A DNA stretch of 57,733 nt from Ensifer aridi (GCF_002078505.1 NZ_LUAV01000019.1:1-57733), one strand, 5' to 3'. Positions 44,007-53,739 are shown, numbered from the stretch's first letter. Numbers and translations: made by a program. Notes: a model not told the origin generated them from the sequence alone.

Positions 44007-44698
44007 GTTTCATGCAAGGCAAAGCTCTCCCGACGCCCGCAACAGCCGACGAGCCGAAGATCTCCATGATCGGCACGGGCGCCTACCTCATAGAGGCGCC
44101 GGGGGGGTTCGACCTCCCGACACAGCGGCGGATCTGGGCCCTGTCGCATGCGGTCGAGACGTGGCCCGAGGTTCGGGAAATCGTTCCCGGCGTCACGAAC
44201 CTGCTCGTGATCCTCAAGCAGACGCCTGAGGAACCGGAGCAGTTGCAGGCTCGCCTGAGGCACGAATGGGATTGCGCGCGCAGTGTCGACCTGACCGGAA
44301 AGACGGTCGAAATCCCAGTCACCTACGGCGGCGAGCATGCAACCGACCTTGCGGCCGTTTGCGATTATTCGGGACTGAGCGATCGAGAGGTCGTGCGGCT
44401 GCACTGGCAGGGCAACTACACGGTTGTCGCACTCGGAAGCGCGCCCGGCTTTGGATACCTGCACGGGCTCGATCCACGTATCTACATGCCGCGCAAGACC
44501 GTGCCGTCCCTCAGGATGCTCAAGGGAACGGTGACGATCGGCGGCATGCAGACGGGTGTGTCGGCTCTGACGGGACCAAACGGTTGGAATTCGATTGGCT
44601 TCGCCGAAATGCAAATGTTCGACCCGGCAAAGACCCCGCCGGCGCTGCTCAATCCCGGTGATCGGGTCCGCTTCCTTCCCGAGAGGATCGAACTGTGA
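44003..44698 (+). CDS. pxpB: 5-oxoprolinase subunit B
   Basis: A 231-residue PxpB/KipI-type protein (AHS1 domain). The motifs VTYGGEHATDLAAVCDYSGL, GSAPGFGYLHGLDPRIYMPR, MQTGVSALTGPNGWNSIG and LLNPGDRVRFLPE are typical. With PxpA and PxpC it opens 5-oxoproline (pyroglutamate) to glutamate using ATP. In urea amidolyase the same domain is fused to biotin carboxylase, relevant because accB and accC are upstream in this operon. Intact; overlaps both neighbours by four bases. Confidence 0.9.
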   Translation: MSFMQGKALPTPATADEPKISMIGTGAYLIEAPGGFDLPTQRRIWALSHAVETWPEVREIVPGVTNLLVILKQTPEEPEQLQARLRHEWDCARSVDLTGKTVEIPVTYGGEHATDLAAVCDYSGLSDREVVRLHWQGNYTVVALGSAPGFGYLHGLDPRIYMPRKTVPSLRMLKGTVTIGGMQTGVSALTGPNGWNSIGFAEMQMFDPAKTPPALLNPGDRVRFLPERIEL

Positions 44699-45693
44699 TC
44701 GAAGTTCTTCAAACCGGTCCGCTGAACACGGTGCAGGACCTCGGCCGTTTCGGTTTCCGCAACGCGGGCGTGACCTCAAGCGGCGCGATGGACCGGCTTG
44801 CCCTGATGGTGGGCAACCTGCTTGTCGGCAACGATGAAGGGGAGGCCACTGTCGAAGTCCAGACCTTTCCGTTTCGCCTTCGATTCGAGAGGGACATGAC
44901 AGTCGCGATTACCGGCGCGGACTGCGATGCGCGTCTGGACGGACGGCGGCTCCCGCCCTGGTGGGCAATTCCCGTTTCAAGCGCACAGGTGCTTGAACTC
45001 GAAACGCCACGGCGCTCCGCGCGCGCTTACCTCAGCTTTGCCGGCGGGATCGACGTCGAGCCGGTGATGGGATCGCGCAGCACCTCGCTTCGAGGTGGGT
45101 TCGGAGGGCTCGACGGCCGCTTCCTCGCGGCGAATGACCGATTGGCGATTGGCAGCATCAGTGCGTGTGCGGTGCCGCAGGGCGGATTCGGCGCCATGCC
45201 GCCCGAAACCGCGCTTGCCGAACACTTTCCGGCCTCAGAGGACGGCACGCTGGTGGTGCGAGCCATTCCCGCCGGGGAATACGCTCTGTTCGGTGCCGAG
45301 GCCGAACGCTTCTGGTCGCAGACGTGGAAGATCTCCTCGCAAAGCGACCGTACCGGGTACCGGCTCTCGGGCGAGCCCATCAGGCTTGCCTCTCCCGTTG
45401 AGTTGCGTTCGCACGGCGTTGTTCCCGGAGTCGTGCAAATGCCGCCGTCGGGCGAGCCGATCATCCAGATGAGCGATGCCAACACCGCCGGGGGCTATCC
45501 CAAGATAGCAGGCGTTATCGACGTCGACCTGTGGCGGCTGGGCCAGGCGCGGATCGGCAGCCGCATCCGGTTTGTCCAATCGAGCGTCGCCGAGGCGCGC
45601 GGCGCAGAGCGGGCGGTACAGGCCTATCTCGACGATATTCGTCGCACGGTGCCCATACTCACCCAGGCATTGGCGGCGATGTCGCGCCGATAG
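44695..45693 (+). CDS. pxpC: 5-oxoprolinase subunit C
   Basis: A 332-residue PxpC/KipA-type protein (AHS2, biotin-dependent carboxyltransferase family): TVQDLGRFGFRNAGVTSSGA at the N-terminus, AYLSFAGGIDVEPVMGSRST, SDRTGYRLSGEP and VVPGVVQMPPSGEPIIQMSD. It is the partner of PxpB. Length and motifs are complete. It overlaps pxpB by four bases; pxpA follows 37 bases downstream. Confidence 0.9.
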   Translation: MIEVLQTGPLNTVQDLGRFGFRNAGVTSSGAMDRLALMVGNLLVGNDEGEATVEVQTFPFRLRFERDMTVAITGADCDARLDGRRLPPWWAIPVSSAQVLELETPRRSARAYLSFAGGIDVEPVMGSRSTSLRGGFGGLDGRFLAANDRLAIGSISACAVPQGGFGAMPPETALAEHFPASEDGTLVVRAIPAGEYALFGAEAERFWSQTWKISSQSDRTGYRLSGEPIRLASPVELRSHGVVPGVVQMPPSGEPIIQMSDANTAGGYPKIAGVIDVDLWRLGQARIGSRIRFVQSSVAEARGAERAVQAYLDDIRRTVPILTQALAAMSRR

Positions 45694-45730
45694 TTCGTGC
45701 GCTGAGAAAGCCAAGACAGAAGAGGCAAGG

Positions 45731-46510
45731 ATGAAGATCGACTTGAATTCGGACATGGGGGAGGGCTTCGGACCCTACCGGCTCTGCGACGACGAAGCGC
45801 TCATGGACGTGGTATCGTCGGCGAACATCGCATGCGGTTTTCACGCCGGCGACCCGGATACGATGGCGCGGATGGTGAGGCTGGCAAAGGCCCGCGGGGT
45901 CGGCATCGGCGCGCACCCGGGTTTCCCCGACCGGCTCGGTTTCGGGCGCAGGGAAATGCCTGTCGAGGCGGATGAGATGCGCCAGCAGGTCCTTTACCAG
46001 CTAGGGGCGTTGACCGCGATCGCCAAGGCCGAAGGAGTCCCGGTCGCGCATATCGGGTTCCACGCGGCGATGGGCAACATGATCAACCGCGATGCCGCGC
46101 TTGCCGACCTGATCATGCAAGCCATCAGATCGGTGGACCCCGAGCTCATCGTCTTCTCCATGCCCGATACCGAAATAGAAAGAGCGGCCACCCGTGCCGG
46201 GTTGAGAACCCTCACGCTCTTCCTGGCAGACCGGGCCTATGATTCCAATGGACAGCTCGTTTCGCGCAAATTGCCGAACGCCGTCCTGAAAGAAGAGGCG
46301 GCGGTTCGTGCTCGGGTGCGGCAGTTCCTCGAAAGTGGGACGGTAACCACGATCGACAACCAGGTGATTACGGTTCGCGCCCGCTCGATCCTCGTCCACA
46401 GCGATACGCCGGGTTCGCTCGAGCTTGCCCGCATCGTCCGCAGTGAGATCGAGGCTGCCGGAGCGACGATCGCGCCCGCCCGTGAAGTCCTCGCGTCAAA
46501 TCCACGCTGA
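45731..46510 (+). CDS. pxpA: 5-oxoprolinase subunit A (LamB/YcsF family)
   Basis: A 259-residue protein of the LamB/YcsF family: IDLNSDMGEGFGPYRLCDDE at the start, SSANIACGFHAGDPDTM, GIGAHPGFPDRLGFGRREM and the closing RSILVHSDTPGSLELAR. It is the third component of prokaryotic 5-oxoprolinase. I set the start at 45731 because GAGGCAAGG precedes it and the family begins with MKIDLNSDMGE. The usual pxp operon has these three genes; here biotin carboxylase and carrier genes head it. Confidence 0.92.
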   Translation: MKIDLNSDMGEGFGPYRLCDDEALMDVVSSANIACGFHAGDPDTMARMVRLAKARGVGIGAHPGFPDRLGFGRREMPVEADEMRQQVLYQLGALTAIAKAEGVPVAHIGFHAAMGNMINRDAALADLIMQAIRSVDPELIVFSMPDTEIERAATRAGLRTLTLFLADRAYDSNGQLVSRKLPNAVLKEEAAVRARVRQFLESGTVTTIDNQVITVRARSILVHSDTPGSLELARIVRSEIEAAGATIAPAREVLASNPR

Positions 46511-46565
46511 CTTTTCGGCGTGAGAAAATCTGACACCGTCAACGAAGCTGAAAGACGAGAAATCC

Positions 46566-47768
46566 ATGCCGACCCTCGCCGACCGTCTCAAGAATGTCTC
46601 CGTATCCGCGTCTGCCGCGATGACGCAGCGTGCCCGTGACCTCGCGTCGCGGGGCATCGACGTCGTTTCTCTGTCCTCAGGCGAACCGGATTTCCCGACG
46701 CCGCCGCATGCAATCGAGGCCGCCCATGCCGCGGCCTTGGCGGGGGACACCAAATATCCGCCGCTCGACGGTACGCCGGCCCTCAAGGCGGCCATCGCCC
46801 GCAAATTCAAGCGCGACAACAATCTCGATTACGAGCCCAGCCAGATTCTCGTCTCCGGTGGCGGCAAGCAGGTGATCTTCAATGCGGTCCTTGCAACCTG
46901 CAATCCGGGGGACGAGGTCGTCATTCCGTCCCCGGCATGGATCAGCTATGCCGACATCGTTCGTTTCGCAGGGGGCGTGCCGGTTTCCGTGGCATGCAGC
47001 CAGGAGAACGGCTTCAAGCTCAGCGCCGATGACCTGGAAGCGGCCATTACCCCGCGGACGAAATGGCTGTTCCTCAACTTCCCCAATAATCCGACCGGCG
47101 CCGCCTGCTCGCGCAAGGAGATGGCGGCGATTGCCGAGGTCATGCTGCGTCATCCTGACGTGTGGATCATGACCGACGACATGTACGAGCATCTCGTCTA
47201 TGACGACTTCGAGTTCTGCACGATCGCCGAGGTGGAGCCGCGGCTTTATGAGCGGGTCCTGACGGTCAATGGTGCCTCCAAGGCCTACGCGATGACGGGC
47301 TGGCGCCTGGGTTTCTGCGGCGGGCCGAAGGACCTCATTGCAGCCATCAGCAACGTCAACGGCCAAAACAGCGGCGGCACCTCGACGATCACCCAGGCCG
47401 CGGCGGCGGCAGTGCTCGACGGACCGCAGGATCTCTTGAAGGAGCGCGCCGCGATCTATCGCCGGCGACGTGATTTCGTGCTCGACAGGCTCGCCGGCAT
47501 CGAGGGCCTGACCTGCCATAGGCCGGAGGGCGCTTTCTATCTCTTTCCGAGCATCGCGGGGCTGATCGGCAGGACGAGCAAGTCGGGGCGCAGGATCGAA
47601 ACCGACACGGACTTCGTCATGGCGCTCATCGATGAGCAGCACGTCGCGACCGTGCAGGGCGCAGCCTACGGCATGAGCCCGTTCTTCCGCATATCCTACG
47701 CGACCAGCATGGAGAAACTTGCGGACGGCTGCGATCGGATCGCGCAGTTCTGCAGTGATCTTAGGTAA
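46566..47768 (+). CDS. PLP-dependent aminotransferase (aspartate aminotransferase-like)
   Basis: A 400-residue fold-type I aminotransferase. The PLP Lys is in NGASKAYAMTGWRLGFCGG; substrate- and PLP-binding motifs include SSGEPDFPTP, SGGGKQVIF, NFPNNPTGAACS and FRISYATSMEKL. Closest in pattern to AspC-like class I enzymes; the exact amino acid is not predictable. It follows pxpA by 55 bases and may process the glutamate released by 5-oxoprolinase. Confidence 0.85.
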   Translation: MPTLADRLKNVSVSASAAMTQRARDLASRGIDVVSLSSGEPDFPTPPHAIEAAHAAALAGDTKYPPLDGTPALKAAIARKFKRDNNLDYEPSQILVSGGGKQVIFNAVLATCNPGDEVVIPSPAWISYADIVRFAGGVPVSVACSQENGFKLSADDLEAAITPRTKWLFLNFPNNPTGAACSRKEMAAIAEVMLRHPDVWIMTDDMYEHLVYDDFEFCTIAEVEPRLYERVLTVNGASKAYAMTGWRLGFCGGPKDLIAAISNVNGQNSGGTSTITQAAAAAVLDGPQDLLKERAAIYRRRRDFVLDRLAGIEGLTCHRPEGAFYLFPSIAGLIGRTSKSGRRIETDTDFVMALIDEQHVATVQGAAYGMSPFFRISYATSMEKLADGCDRIAQFCSDLR

Positions 47769-47796
47769 GATGTGGGAGCTTGAGCGGTTCCGGCGC

Positions 47797-48702
47797 TTAC
47801 TGCTTCAGCCGCTCCGTCAGTTCGCGCAGCAACGCCTGCACCGCTATGGCGGGCTCCGACAGCGGTGCGTATTCCGACACGCACAGGGAGAGTGTCTCTT
47901 CGATTTTCGGTGAGATGCTCCGGCAGATGGTCGGGCCCGCCCCTTCCGCGACAATACGATCCGCCACGGCCTTGGGCATGACCGTCGCACCGAGACCACT
48001 CCCCACCGCTCGCGTCAGCGTCCGGATAACCTCGACCTCCCCGATCACCGTCAAATCCGCCCGGCTTCTCGCGAAAGCGGTCTCCACCGCGCGTCGCACG
48101 AAGTTGTAGGCCGGCGGCATCAAAAAAGGCAGCGGTTCGAGCGCCGAAATCGGAACAGGTATATCGCCGGCCTCGATACCGAACTTCTCATGCGCGACGA
48201 GGTAGAAATCCTCCCTGAGAAGCGGTTCGAACCGCAGGCCCTTCATCGGACCGGCACCGTGGATCAATGCGATTTCTAGTCGATTGTTCATCAGCATCTG
48301 GCTGTAGGTCTGCCCGACGCTCTCGGTGAGGTGAAGCACGATGCCGGGATAACGCCGCCTTGTTTCCGCAAGAAGTTCGAACGACAGGGTCGCCGCGCTG
48401 CTGAATGGCGTCAATCCAACGGAAACGCGGCCGGCAAGGTGTTTTCCCGCAGCCACCACATCGGCATGCGCTTGCTCCATCTGCCGCAGGATGATCTGAG
48501 CGTGGCGATAGACCTGAGCGCCCGCGTCCGTCATGACGACACCCTGCTGGCTTCTTGTGAGGAGCTTCGTTCCGAAGTGCTCCTCCAGGGCGGCTAGCTG
48601 CTGGCTGAGCGCAGGCTGTGCGATGTGGAGGATATCCGCGGCTCTCGTAATGCTGCCCGTATCGACGATCACGACAAACGATTTGAAACGCCTGATATCC
48701 AT
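47797..48702 (-). CDS. LysR-family regulator (Nac/CynR-like)
   Basis: A 301-residue LysR-type regulator. The winged helix-turn-helix is MDIRRFKSFVVIVDTGSITR, AADILHIAQPALSQQLAALE; the effector domain follows (LAGRVSVGLTPFSSAATLSF). I start at 48702 where the family begins; upstream codons are unlike it. It faces away from the SDR-ABC transporter operon starting at 48987, so it probably controls that operon from the 284-base gap in response to a small ligand. It could also control the aminotransferase operon, whose 3' end it faces. Confidence 0.88.
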   Translation of the reverse strand: MDIRRFKSFVVIVDTGSITRAADILHIAQPALSQQLAALEEHFGTKLLTRSQQGVVMTDAGAQVYRHAQIILRQMEQAHADVVAAGKHLAGRVSVGLTPFSSAATLSFELLAETRRRYPGIVLHLTESVGQTYSQMLMNNRLEIALIHGAGPMKGLRFEPLLREDFYLVAHEKFGIEAGDIPVPISALEPLPFLMPPAYNFVRRAVETAFARSRADLTVIGEVEVIRTLTRAVGSGLGATVMPKAVADRIVAEGAGPTICRSISPKIEETLSLCVSEYAPLSEPAIAVQALLRELTERLKQ

Positions 48703-48986
48703 TGATGAAATTGCGCTCACTGTTGCTGTAGTGGATCCGAATACTACAACCTGGCTGTTAGCTTGTAACGCCTTCTTTCCCAAGCCAAACTTGGGGGAGA
48801 AATGCGAGGCTCAGGTCGAAGGAAGCTGGTCCGCCGTGCGGCGACGATACAAATTACCCGAGTGAAATCAATCCGATAGAAGGCAGTCGTCGCCTTCATA
48901 AGATAGGCTTATCCCTCCAAAGATAATCGGAATTATCGCGCGCTCGAAAGGTCAGCTAATGTTCCCGAAACAAAAGGGGATCGCTG

Positions 48987-49757
48987 ATGCCATTTTCCGA
49001 TTACAGAACCGCCCTTGTCACCGGTGCTTCCTCTGGAATTGGAGCCGCAGTCGTCGAGCGCTTTTGCGCCGAAGGGCTTGAAGTGCACGCAATCGCGCGC
49101 AGTGCGGAGCCGTTGCGCAAGCTCGCGGAGCGCACCGGTTGTGTGGCGCATGGGATCGACGTCACGGATAGGGCGGCGCTTGCGGATCTCACGAGTCGCG
49201 TCGAGTTCGACATTCTCGTCAACAATGCCGGCGTCGACCGCCCTAAGAAGTTCCTCGAAGCGGAGGATGGCGACATCGATCTTCTGGTCGACGTCAATCT
49301 CCGTGCGGTCCTTCATCTCTGCAGAATGGTGGTGCCGGGCATGGTGGCGCGTGACCGCGGCCATGTCATCAACATCTCGTCGATCGCCGGTACGTACAAT
49401 TTCGGCGGAAACTCCTCCTATCACGCGACGAAGGCAGGGGTCAGCATGCTGTCGAACCAGCTGCGCATCGATGCCTTCGGCAAGCGTGTCCGCGTGACCG
49501 AAATCTGCCCAGGGCGCGTCGCAACCGATATCTTTGCGCATGTCCATGGCGACAGCCCCGAGATCCGCGAGCGCTTCATCGAGGGCTTCGAGCTCCCCGA
49601 AGCAAAAGACATCGCCAATGCCATAGCCTTCGCGATCGCGGCGCCGGTCGCAGTGAACATAGGTCACATGGAGATCACGCCGACACTTCAGGTGATGGGC
49701 GGTTTGCAGACGGCCAAACCACAGTCTCCGAAGAGCGGGGGTCAAAGCCGTGAGTAG
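48987..49757 (+). CDS. SDR-family NAD(P)-dependent oxidoreductase
   Basis: A 256-residue short-chain dehydrogenase. Nucleotide-binding TALVTGASSGIGAAV, then ILVNNAGVDRP, catalytic Ser in INISSIAG and the SYHATKAG (YxxxK) site. Similar to the YdfG-like serine/3-hydroxy acid dehydrogenase group, but the substrate cannot be assigned. First gene of an operon with the ABC transporter; its end overlaps the first permease by eight bases. Confidence 0.85.
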   Translation: MPFSDYRTALVTGASSGIGAAVVERFCAEGLEVHAIARSAEPLRKLAERTGCVAHGIDVTDRAALADLTSRVEFDILVNNAGVDRPKKFLEAEDGDIDLLVDVNLRAVLHLCRMVVPGMVARDRGHVINISSIAGTYNFGGNSSYHATKAGVSMLSNQLRIDAFGKRVRVTEICPGRVATDIFAHVHGDSPEIRERFIEGFELPEAKDIANAIAFAIAAPVAVNIGHMEITPTLQVMGGLQTAKPQSPKSGGQSRE

Positions 49758-50457
49758 CTTCGACGTATCCGAGATCCTGGGCAATCCGGAATACATGTCG
49801 ATGCTGCTGCTCGGCATCAAGATGACCTCCGTCGTGGCGATCGGTTCCTGGGTTCTCGCAATGACGCTCGCACTGCTTCTGCTCGGCCTTCGCTACGCGC
49901 CTGGTCCGCTCGGCAATGGGTTCGTCACGGCCTACGTTTCCTATCACCGCAACGTCCCGACGCTGGTGCAACTCCTGCTCTGGTATTTCGGGATTTTCAC
50001 GCTGATGCCGGACCCGATCACATTCTGGTTGAATGATCACAACGCCGAGGCGATTTTTGCGGTGATCGGATTGGGCCTCTGCCAGGCAGCCTATTTCAGC
50101 GAGGACCTTCGGTCCGGTATGCGGGCGGTGAGCCCCGGTCAGATGGAAGCTGCCCGCGCTCTTGGCCACAGTTATGTTTCGGCCATGCGCTTCGTCATGG
50201 TTCCGCAAGGGACCAGAAATGCGCTGCCGGCTCTGATCAACCACAGCGTCTCGTTGTTCAAGAATAGCAGTCTTGCGGTCGCGATCGGCGTGGCGGAACT
50301 CACCTATGCGGTCAAGGAGATCGAAAACTTAAGCTTCCGCACCTTCGAGAGCTATCTGCTGGTAACGGTCCTCTACCTCGTCTTCTCGCTGATCATCATG
50401 GCGGCCGGCGCCTACATCGCTCGGAGAGCCGACCCAATCAGGAGCGGACGAGCATGA
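49750..50457 (+). CDS. Amino acid ABC transporter permease 1
   Basis: A 235-residue HisM/GlnP-type permease with about five membrane segments. The EAA loop that docks the ATPase is MEAARALGHSYVSAMRFVMVPQ. The block YVSYHRNVPTLVQLLLWYFG is typical of polar amino acid transporters. Starts with GTG (the SDR stop overlaps) and its own stop overlaps the next permease by four bases. Confidence 0.9.
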   Translation: MSSFDVSEILGNPEYMSMLLLGIKMTSVVAIGSWVLAMTLALLLLGLRYAPGPLGNGFVTAYVSYHRNVPTLVQLLLWYFGIFTLMPDPITFWLNDHNAEAIFAVIGLGLCQAAYFSEDLRSGMRAVSPGQMEAARALGHSYVSAMRFVMVPQGTRNALPALINHSVSLFKNSSLAVAIGVAELTYAVKEIENLSFRTFESYLLVTVLYLVFSLIIMAAGAYIARRADPIRSGRA

Positions 50458-51212
50458 TCAGCGACATCATTGCCATCATCCGCGATTATTGGCTGCTGCT
50501 GCTCATCGGGCAGTATCCGAACGGTCCTCTCGGAGGACTTGCGGCGACATTGCTGCTTTCCGTCCTCGCGATCGCGTTCGCCTTTCCGGTGAGCATCGCC
50601 CTGGCGCTGGCCAGGCTTTCGAAGGCGCCGCTTCTGAACTGGCCGGTAACCGCGCTCGTCTACTTCACCCGCGGCGTGCCGTTGCTGATGCTGATCCTCT
50701 GGGGCTATTTCCTCGTGCCGCTCGTCACGGGCGCCAGCGTCCCGAGCTTCCTCACGATGCTGGTGACACTCGTCGTCTATCAGGGCGCGTTCCTGAGCGA
50801 GGTGGTCCGCGGCGGGATCGTGGCGCTCGGGCACGGCCAGATGGAGGCGGCCCGGGCACTTGGCCACAGCTATCTCGGCGCCATGCGCTACGTCATCCTG
50901 CCCCAGGCGCTCTACAACGTGATCCCGAGCATCATTTCGGTATTCGTTGCGACGATCAAGGACACGACGCTCGGCTACGTGATCAACGTGCCGGACCTGA
51001 CCTTCGCCGCCAGCCAGATCAACAATCAACTGCTGACCCAGCCGTTCCAGGTCTTCTTCATCCTCGCTGCGGTCTACTACGTGATCTGCTGGTCACTGAG
51101 CCGGGTGGCCGTGCTCACGGAGCGCCGGATCACCCGCAGACGCGCCGGCACCGCGCCGCAGCCAACGGCAAAATCCCTCAAACTCGCAGCTCTCACGGAT
51201 CAGCCATCATGA
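50454..51212 (+). CDS. Amino acid ABC transporter permease 2
   Basis: A 252-residue partner permease with the EAA loop MEAARALGHSYLGAMRYVILPQ and the FTRGVPLLMLILWGYF block. It forms the transmembrane channel as a heterodimer with the previous permease. Overlaps the ATPase gene by four bases. Confidence 0.9.
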   Translation: MISDIIAIIRDYWLLLLIGQYPNGPLGGLAATLLLSVLAIAFAFPVSIALALARLSKAPLLNWPVTALVYFTRGVPLLMLILWGYFLVPLVTGASVPSFLTMLVTLVVYQGAFLSEVVRGGIVALGHGQMEAARALGHSYLGAMRYVILPQALYNVIPSIISVFVATIKDTTLGYVINVPDLTFAASQINNQLLTQPFQVFFILAAVYYVICWSLSRVAVLTERRITRRRAGTAPQPTAKSLKLAALTDQPS

Positions 51213-51973
51213 ACACGACCGTGCCCTCCAACAACTCGCCCATGATTCAGCTCAAAGGCGTCCGCAAGAGCTACGGTATCTACGAGGTTCTCAAGGGGAT
51301 CGATGCCGACGTGGCTCGTGGCGAGGTCGTGGTGATCTGCGGCCCGTCCGGCTCAGGCAAGTCGACATTGATCCGAACCGTAAACCGGCTGGAGGAAATC
51401 GGAAGCGGCTCGATCATCTGCGACGGCAACAATATCCATCGGCCGATGCCTGCCAAGGAGCTCAACCGGTTGCGCAGCCGCATCGGCTTCGTTTTCCAGA
51501 GCTTCAACCTCTTTCCTCACCTGTCGGCCATCGACAACATCGCGATGTCGCCGATCCGGGTGAAAGGCGTTCCGCGCGACGTTGCCTATGCCAAGGCTAC
51601 GCAACTTCTGGAACGCGTAGGTCTGGCCGACAAGGCCCATGCCTATCCCGCTCAGTTGTCGGGCGGTCAGCAGCAGCGGGTCGCCATCGCGCGGGCACTG
51701 GCGATGGAGCCCCCAGTGATGCTGTTCGACGAGCCGACAAGCGCACTCGACCCGGAAATGGTCGGCGAGGTCCTCGCCGTGATGAAGGGATTGGCGGCCG
51801 ACGGCATGACGATGATGTGCGTCACGCACGAGATGGGATTTGCCCGTGATGTCGCGGATCGCGTCTGGTTCATCGATCAGGGGCAGATCGTCGAGTCCGC
51901 CCCGCCCGAACAATTCTTCTCTCGCCCCCAAACGACGCGAGCGCAGCGCTTCCTGAGCGATCTGCGGCATTAA
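51209..51973 (+). CDS. Amino acid ABC transporter ATP-binding protein
   Basis: A 254-residue GlnQ/HisP-type ATPase: Walker A CGPSGSGKST, Q-loop VFQSFNLFPHLS, signature LSGGQQQRVAIARAL, Walker B VMLFDEPTSALDPEM and the switch His in CVTHEM. I start at 51209, where the ATG overlaps the permease stop, rather than the long shadow frame that continues from the permease. Complete. Confidence 0.95.
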   Translation: MNTTVPSNNSPMIQLKGVRKSYGIYEVLKGIDADVARGEVVVICGPSGSGKSTLIRTVNRLEEIGSGSIICDGNNIHRPMPAKELNRLRSRIGFVFQSFNLFPHLSAIDNIAMSPIRVKGVPRDVAYAKATQLLERVGLADKAHAYPAQLSGGQQQRVAIARALAMEPPVMLFDEPTSALDPEMVGEVLAVMKGLAADGMTMMCVTHEMGFARDVADRVWFIDQGQIVESAPPEQFFSRPQTTRAQRFLSDLRH

Positions 51974-52003
51974 CCAAAAACCAACTCCAGAGGAGAACGA
52001 GCA

Positions 52004-52840
52004 ATGAAATTGAAGTCATGGACCCTGGGCGTCGCGCTCGTGGTGACCGCGATCGCTGGTCCGGCAAAGGCAGACAAGCTTGCGGACATCACCGCGGCCA
52101 AGGTGATTCGTTGCGGGACCTTTGCCGACGTGCCGCCTTTCGCGGCCCCGGATCCGAAAACGCGCGAGATGGCGGGTTTCGACGTCGATCTCTGCAACGC
52201 GATTGCCCGCGAACTCGGCGTCAAGGCCGAGATCAAGCCGCTCTCGGTCGAAGCGCGCGTTCCCGAGGTGAAGCTCGGGCACGTCGATATCGCGGTGGCC
52301 AATCTTGCCTACACTCTGAGCCGCGCAGAGCAGATCGAGTTCAGCCATCCCTATTATCTTGCCAAGGAGATGCTGATCGTGAAGGCGGATGACCCTGGCA
52401 AGAAGAAGGCCGATTTTGCCGGTGTCCGGCTTGCCTCGACAAAGGGCTCGACGTCCGAACTAGCCATCCGCAAGAACGAGTCCAAGCCGCTGACGTTCCA
52501 GGACACCGGTTCTGCATATCTCGCCGTTCAGCAGGGGAAGGCTCGGGGGCTGGTCGCAAACACGATGACGACGACCAAGATCGTCAACGAGTCCAAGACC
52601 AAGGGTGCCGAGATGCGCATGATCGAAGAGCCCATGCTCTACCAGCCGATCGGCATCGGCATGAAGAAGGACGAGCCGGCATTGACCGCGAAGATCAACG
52701 AAATCCTGGTCTCGCTAGACAAGTCCGGCGAGATCAACAAGATCTGGGACAAATGGCTCGGACCGAGCACCGAGTACAAGATGACCCGCACGGACAAGGT
52801 CGTCCCGATCACCGAACTGAAGTTCGAGCCGATCCCGTAA
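52004..52840 (+). CDS. Amino acid ABC transporter substrate-binding protein
   Basis: A 278-residue periplasmic family-3 binding protein. Signal peptide MKLKSWTLGVALVVTAIAGP with cleavage after AKA. Mature part: VIRCGTFADVPPFA, FDVDLCNAIARELGVKAE, VDIAVANLAYTLSRAEQIEFS and LASTKGSTSELAI, typical of amino-acid receptors (ArtJ/GlnH type). The exact ligand is not evident. It starts 30 bases after the ATPase with an AGAGGAGA ribosome site. Confidence 0.92.
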   Translation: MKLKSWTLGVALVVTAIAGPAKADKLADITAAKVIRCGTFADVPPFAAPDPKTREMAGFDVDLCNAIARELGVKAEIKPLSVEARVPEVKLGHVDIAVANLAYTLSRAEQIEFSHPYYLAKEMLIVKADDPGKKKADFAGVRLASTKGSTSELAIRKNESKPLTFQDTGSAYLAVQQGKARGLVANTMTTTKIVNESKTKGAEMRMIEEPMLYQPIGIGMKKDEPALTAKINEILVSLDKSGEINKIWDKWLGPSTEYKMTRTDKVVPITELKFEPIP

Positions 52841-52993
52841 TCACTGAACGGCGATGGATATCGCTTTCCCAAGATGCGGCCCGAGCGCGGGCCGCGTCAT
52901 CGAGCAATCGTGCGCGCCGCCCGCATACGGGAGCTGCACGCAGCGTTGATCAAAAATAATGCCGGCAGCCGTCGGTGGCCCAGGAGACTTCAA

Positions 52994-53668
52994 ATGATCA
53001 AACTGAAGCAACGGTTTGAACGTCCGAGCAAGGATCAGATCGAGGCTATCGCCAAGTTTTCGCCGGCGACCCTTCACGAAGCGCAGGGTCGCAGAGGCGC
53101 GCTGTCTTCCCGGTTGAAGCCGATCGACTACAGAATGAAACTCTGCGGACCTGCCTTCACGGTCAAATGCGCGCCGCGCGACAACATCATGCTCCAGGTG
53201 GCGATCAATTACGCGCAGCCGGGAGACATCATCGTCGTTTCCGCCGGCGAGTATGAGGAGGCGGGGTCTTTCGGCGATGTCCTCGCCAATGCCTGCCTTG
53301 CGAAGGGCATCGGCGGCCTTGTAACCGACACCGGCGTTCGAGACACGCTTCAATTGCGCGAGCTTGGCTTCCCGGTCTTTTCCTTGAGCGTCTGCATCAA
53401 GGGCACCGTCAAGGAGACGCTCGGCGCCACCAACGAGCCAATCCTCATTGGCGACGAAATCGTGCATCCGGGCGATATCATCGTCGGCGACGCGGACGGC
53501 CTGGTCGTCGTGCGACGATCGGAAGCACGCGACGTGGCGAAGCTGGCGCGGGCCAGGGAGGATGCCGAGGCCGAATACATCGCCGCATACAAGGCCGGCA
53601 AGTCGGTCGTCGAGGTCAGCAAATTGGAAGCGGTGTTGAAGGCAAAGGGTTTCGTCGTCGAAGACTGA
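52994..53668 (+). CDS. RraA-family aldolase/decarboxylase
   Basis: A 224-residue protein of the RraA/HMG aldolase family. Blocks include SPATLHEAQGRRGALSSRLK, DNIMLQVAINYAQPGDIIVV, and the metal/substrate motif VTDTGVRDTLQLRELGFPVF. Members include 4-hydroxy-4-methyl-2-oxoglutarate aldolases and oxaloacetate decarboxylases (Mg-dependent), which best fit this length. Start at 52994 is chosen by family beginning. Same direction as the ABC genes, 153 bases apart; it may degrade the imported compound. Confidence 0.82.
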   Translation: MIKLKQRFERPSKDQIEAIAKFSPATLHEAQGRRGALSSRLKPIDYRMKLCGPAFTVKCAPRDNIMLQVAINYAQPGDIIVVSAGEYEEAGSFGDVLANACLAKGIGGLVTDTGVRDTLQLRELGFPVFSLSVCIKGTVKETLGATNEPILIGDEIVHPGDIIVGDADGLVVVRRSEARDVAKLARAREDAEAEYIAAYKAGKSVVEVSKLEAVLKAKGFVVED

Positions 53669-53739
53669 CGAGCCATCTGCTACGCCTCGAAGACGACAAA
53701 CTCGCCGCCAGGCGCGACGGCACAGGAGAATAGGAAGTT

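Noticed and set aside
50489..51208. N-terminal extension of the ABC ATPase (long open frame)
   Set aside because: It is the shadow of the permease gene in another frame; the ATPase family starts at 51209.
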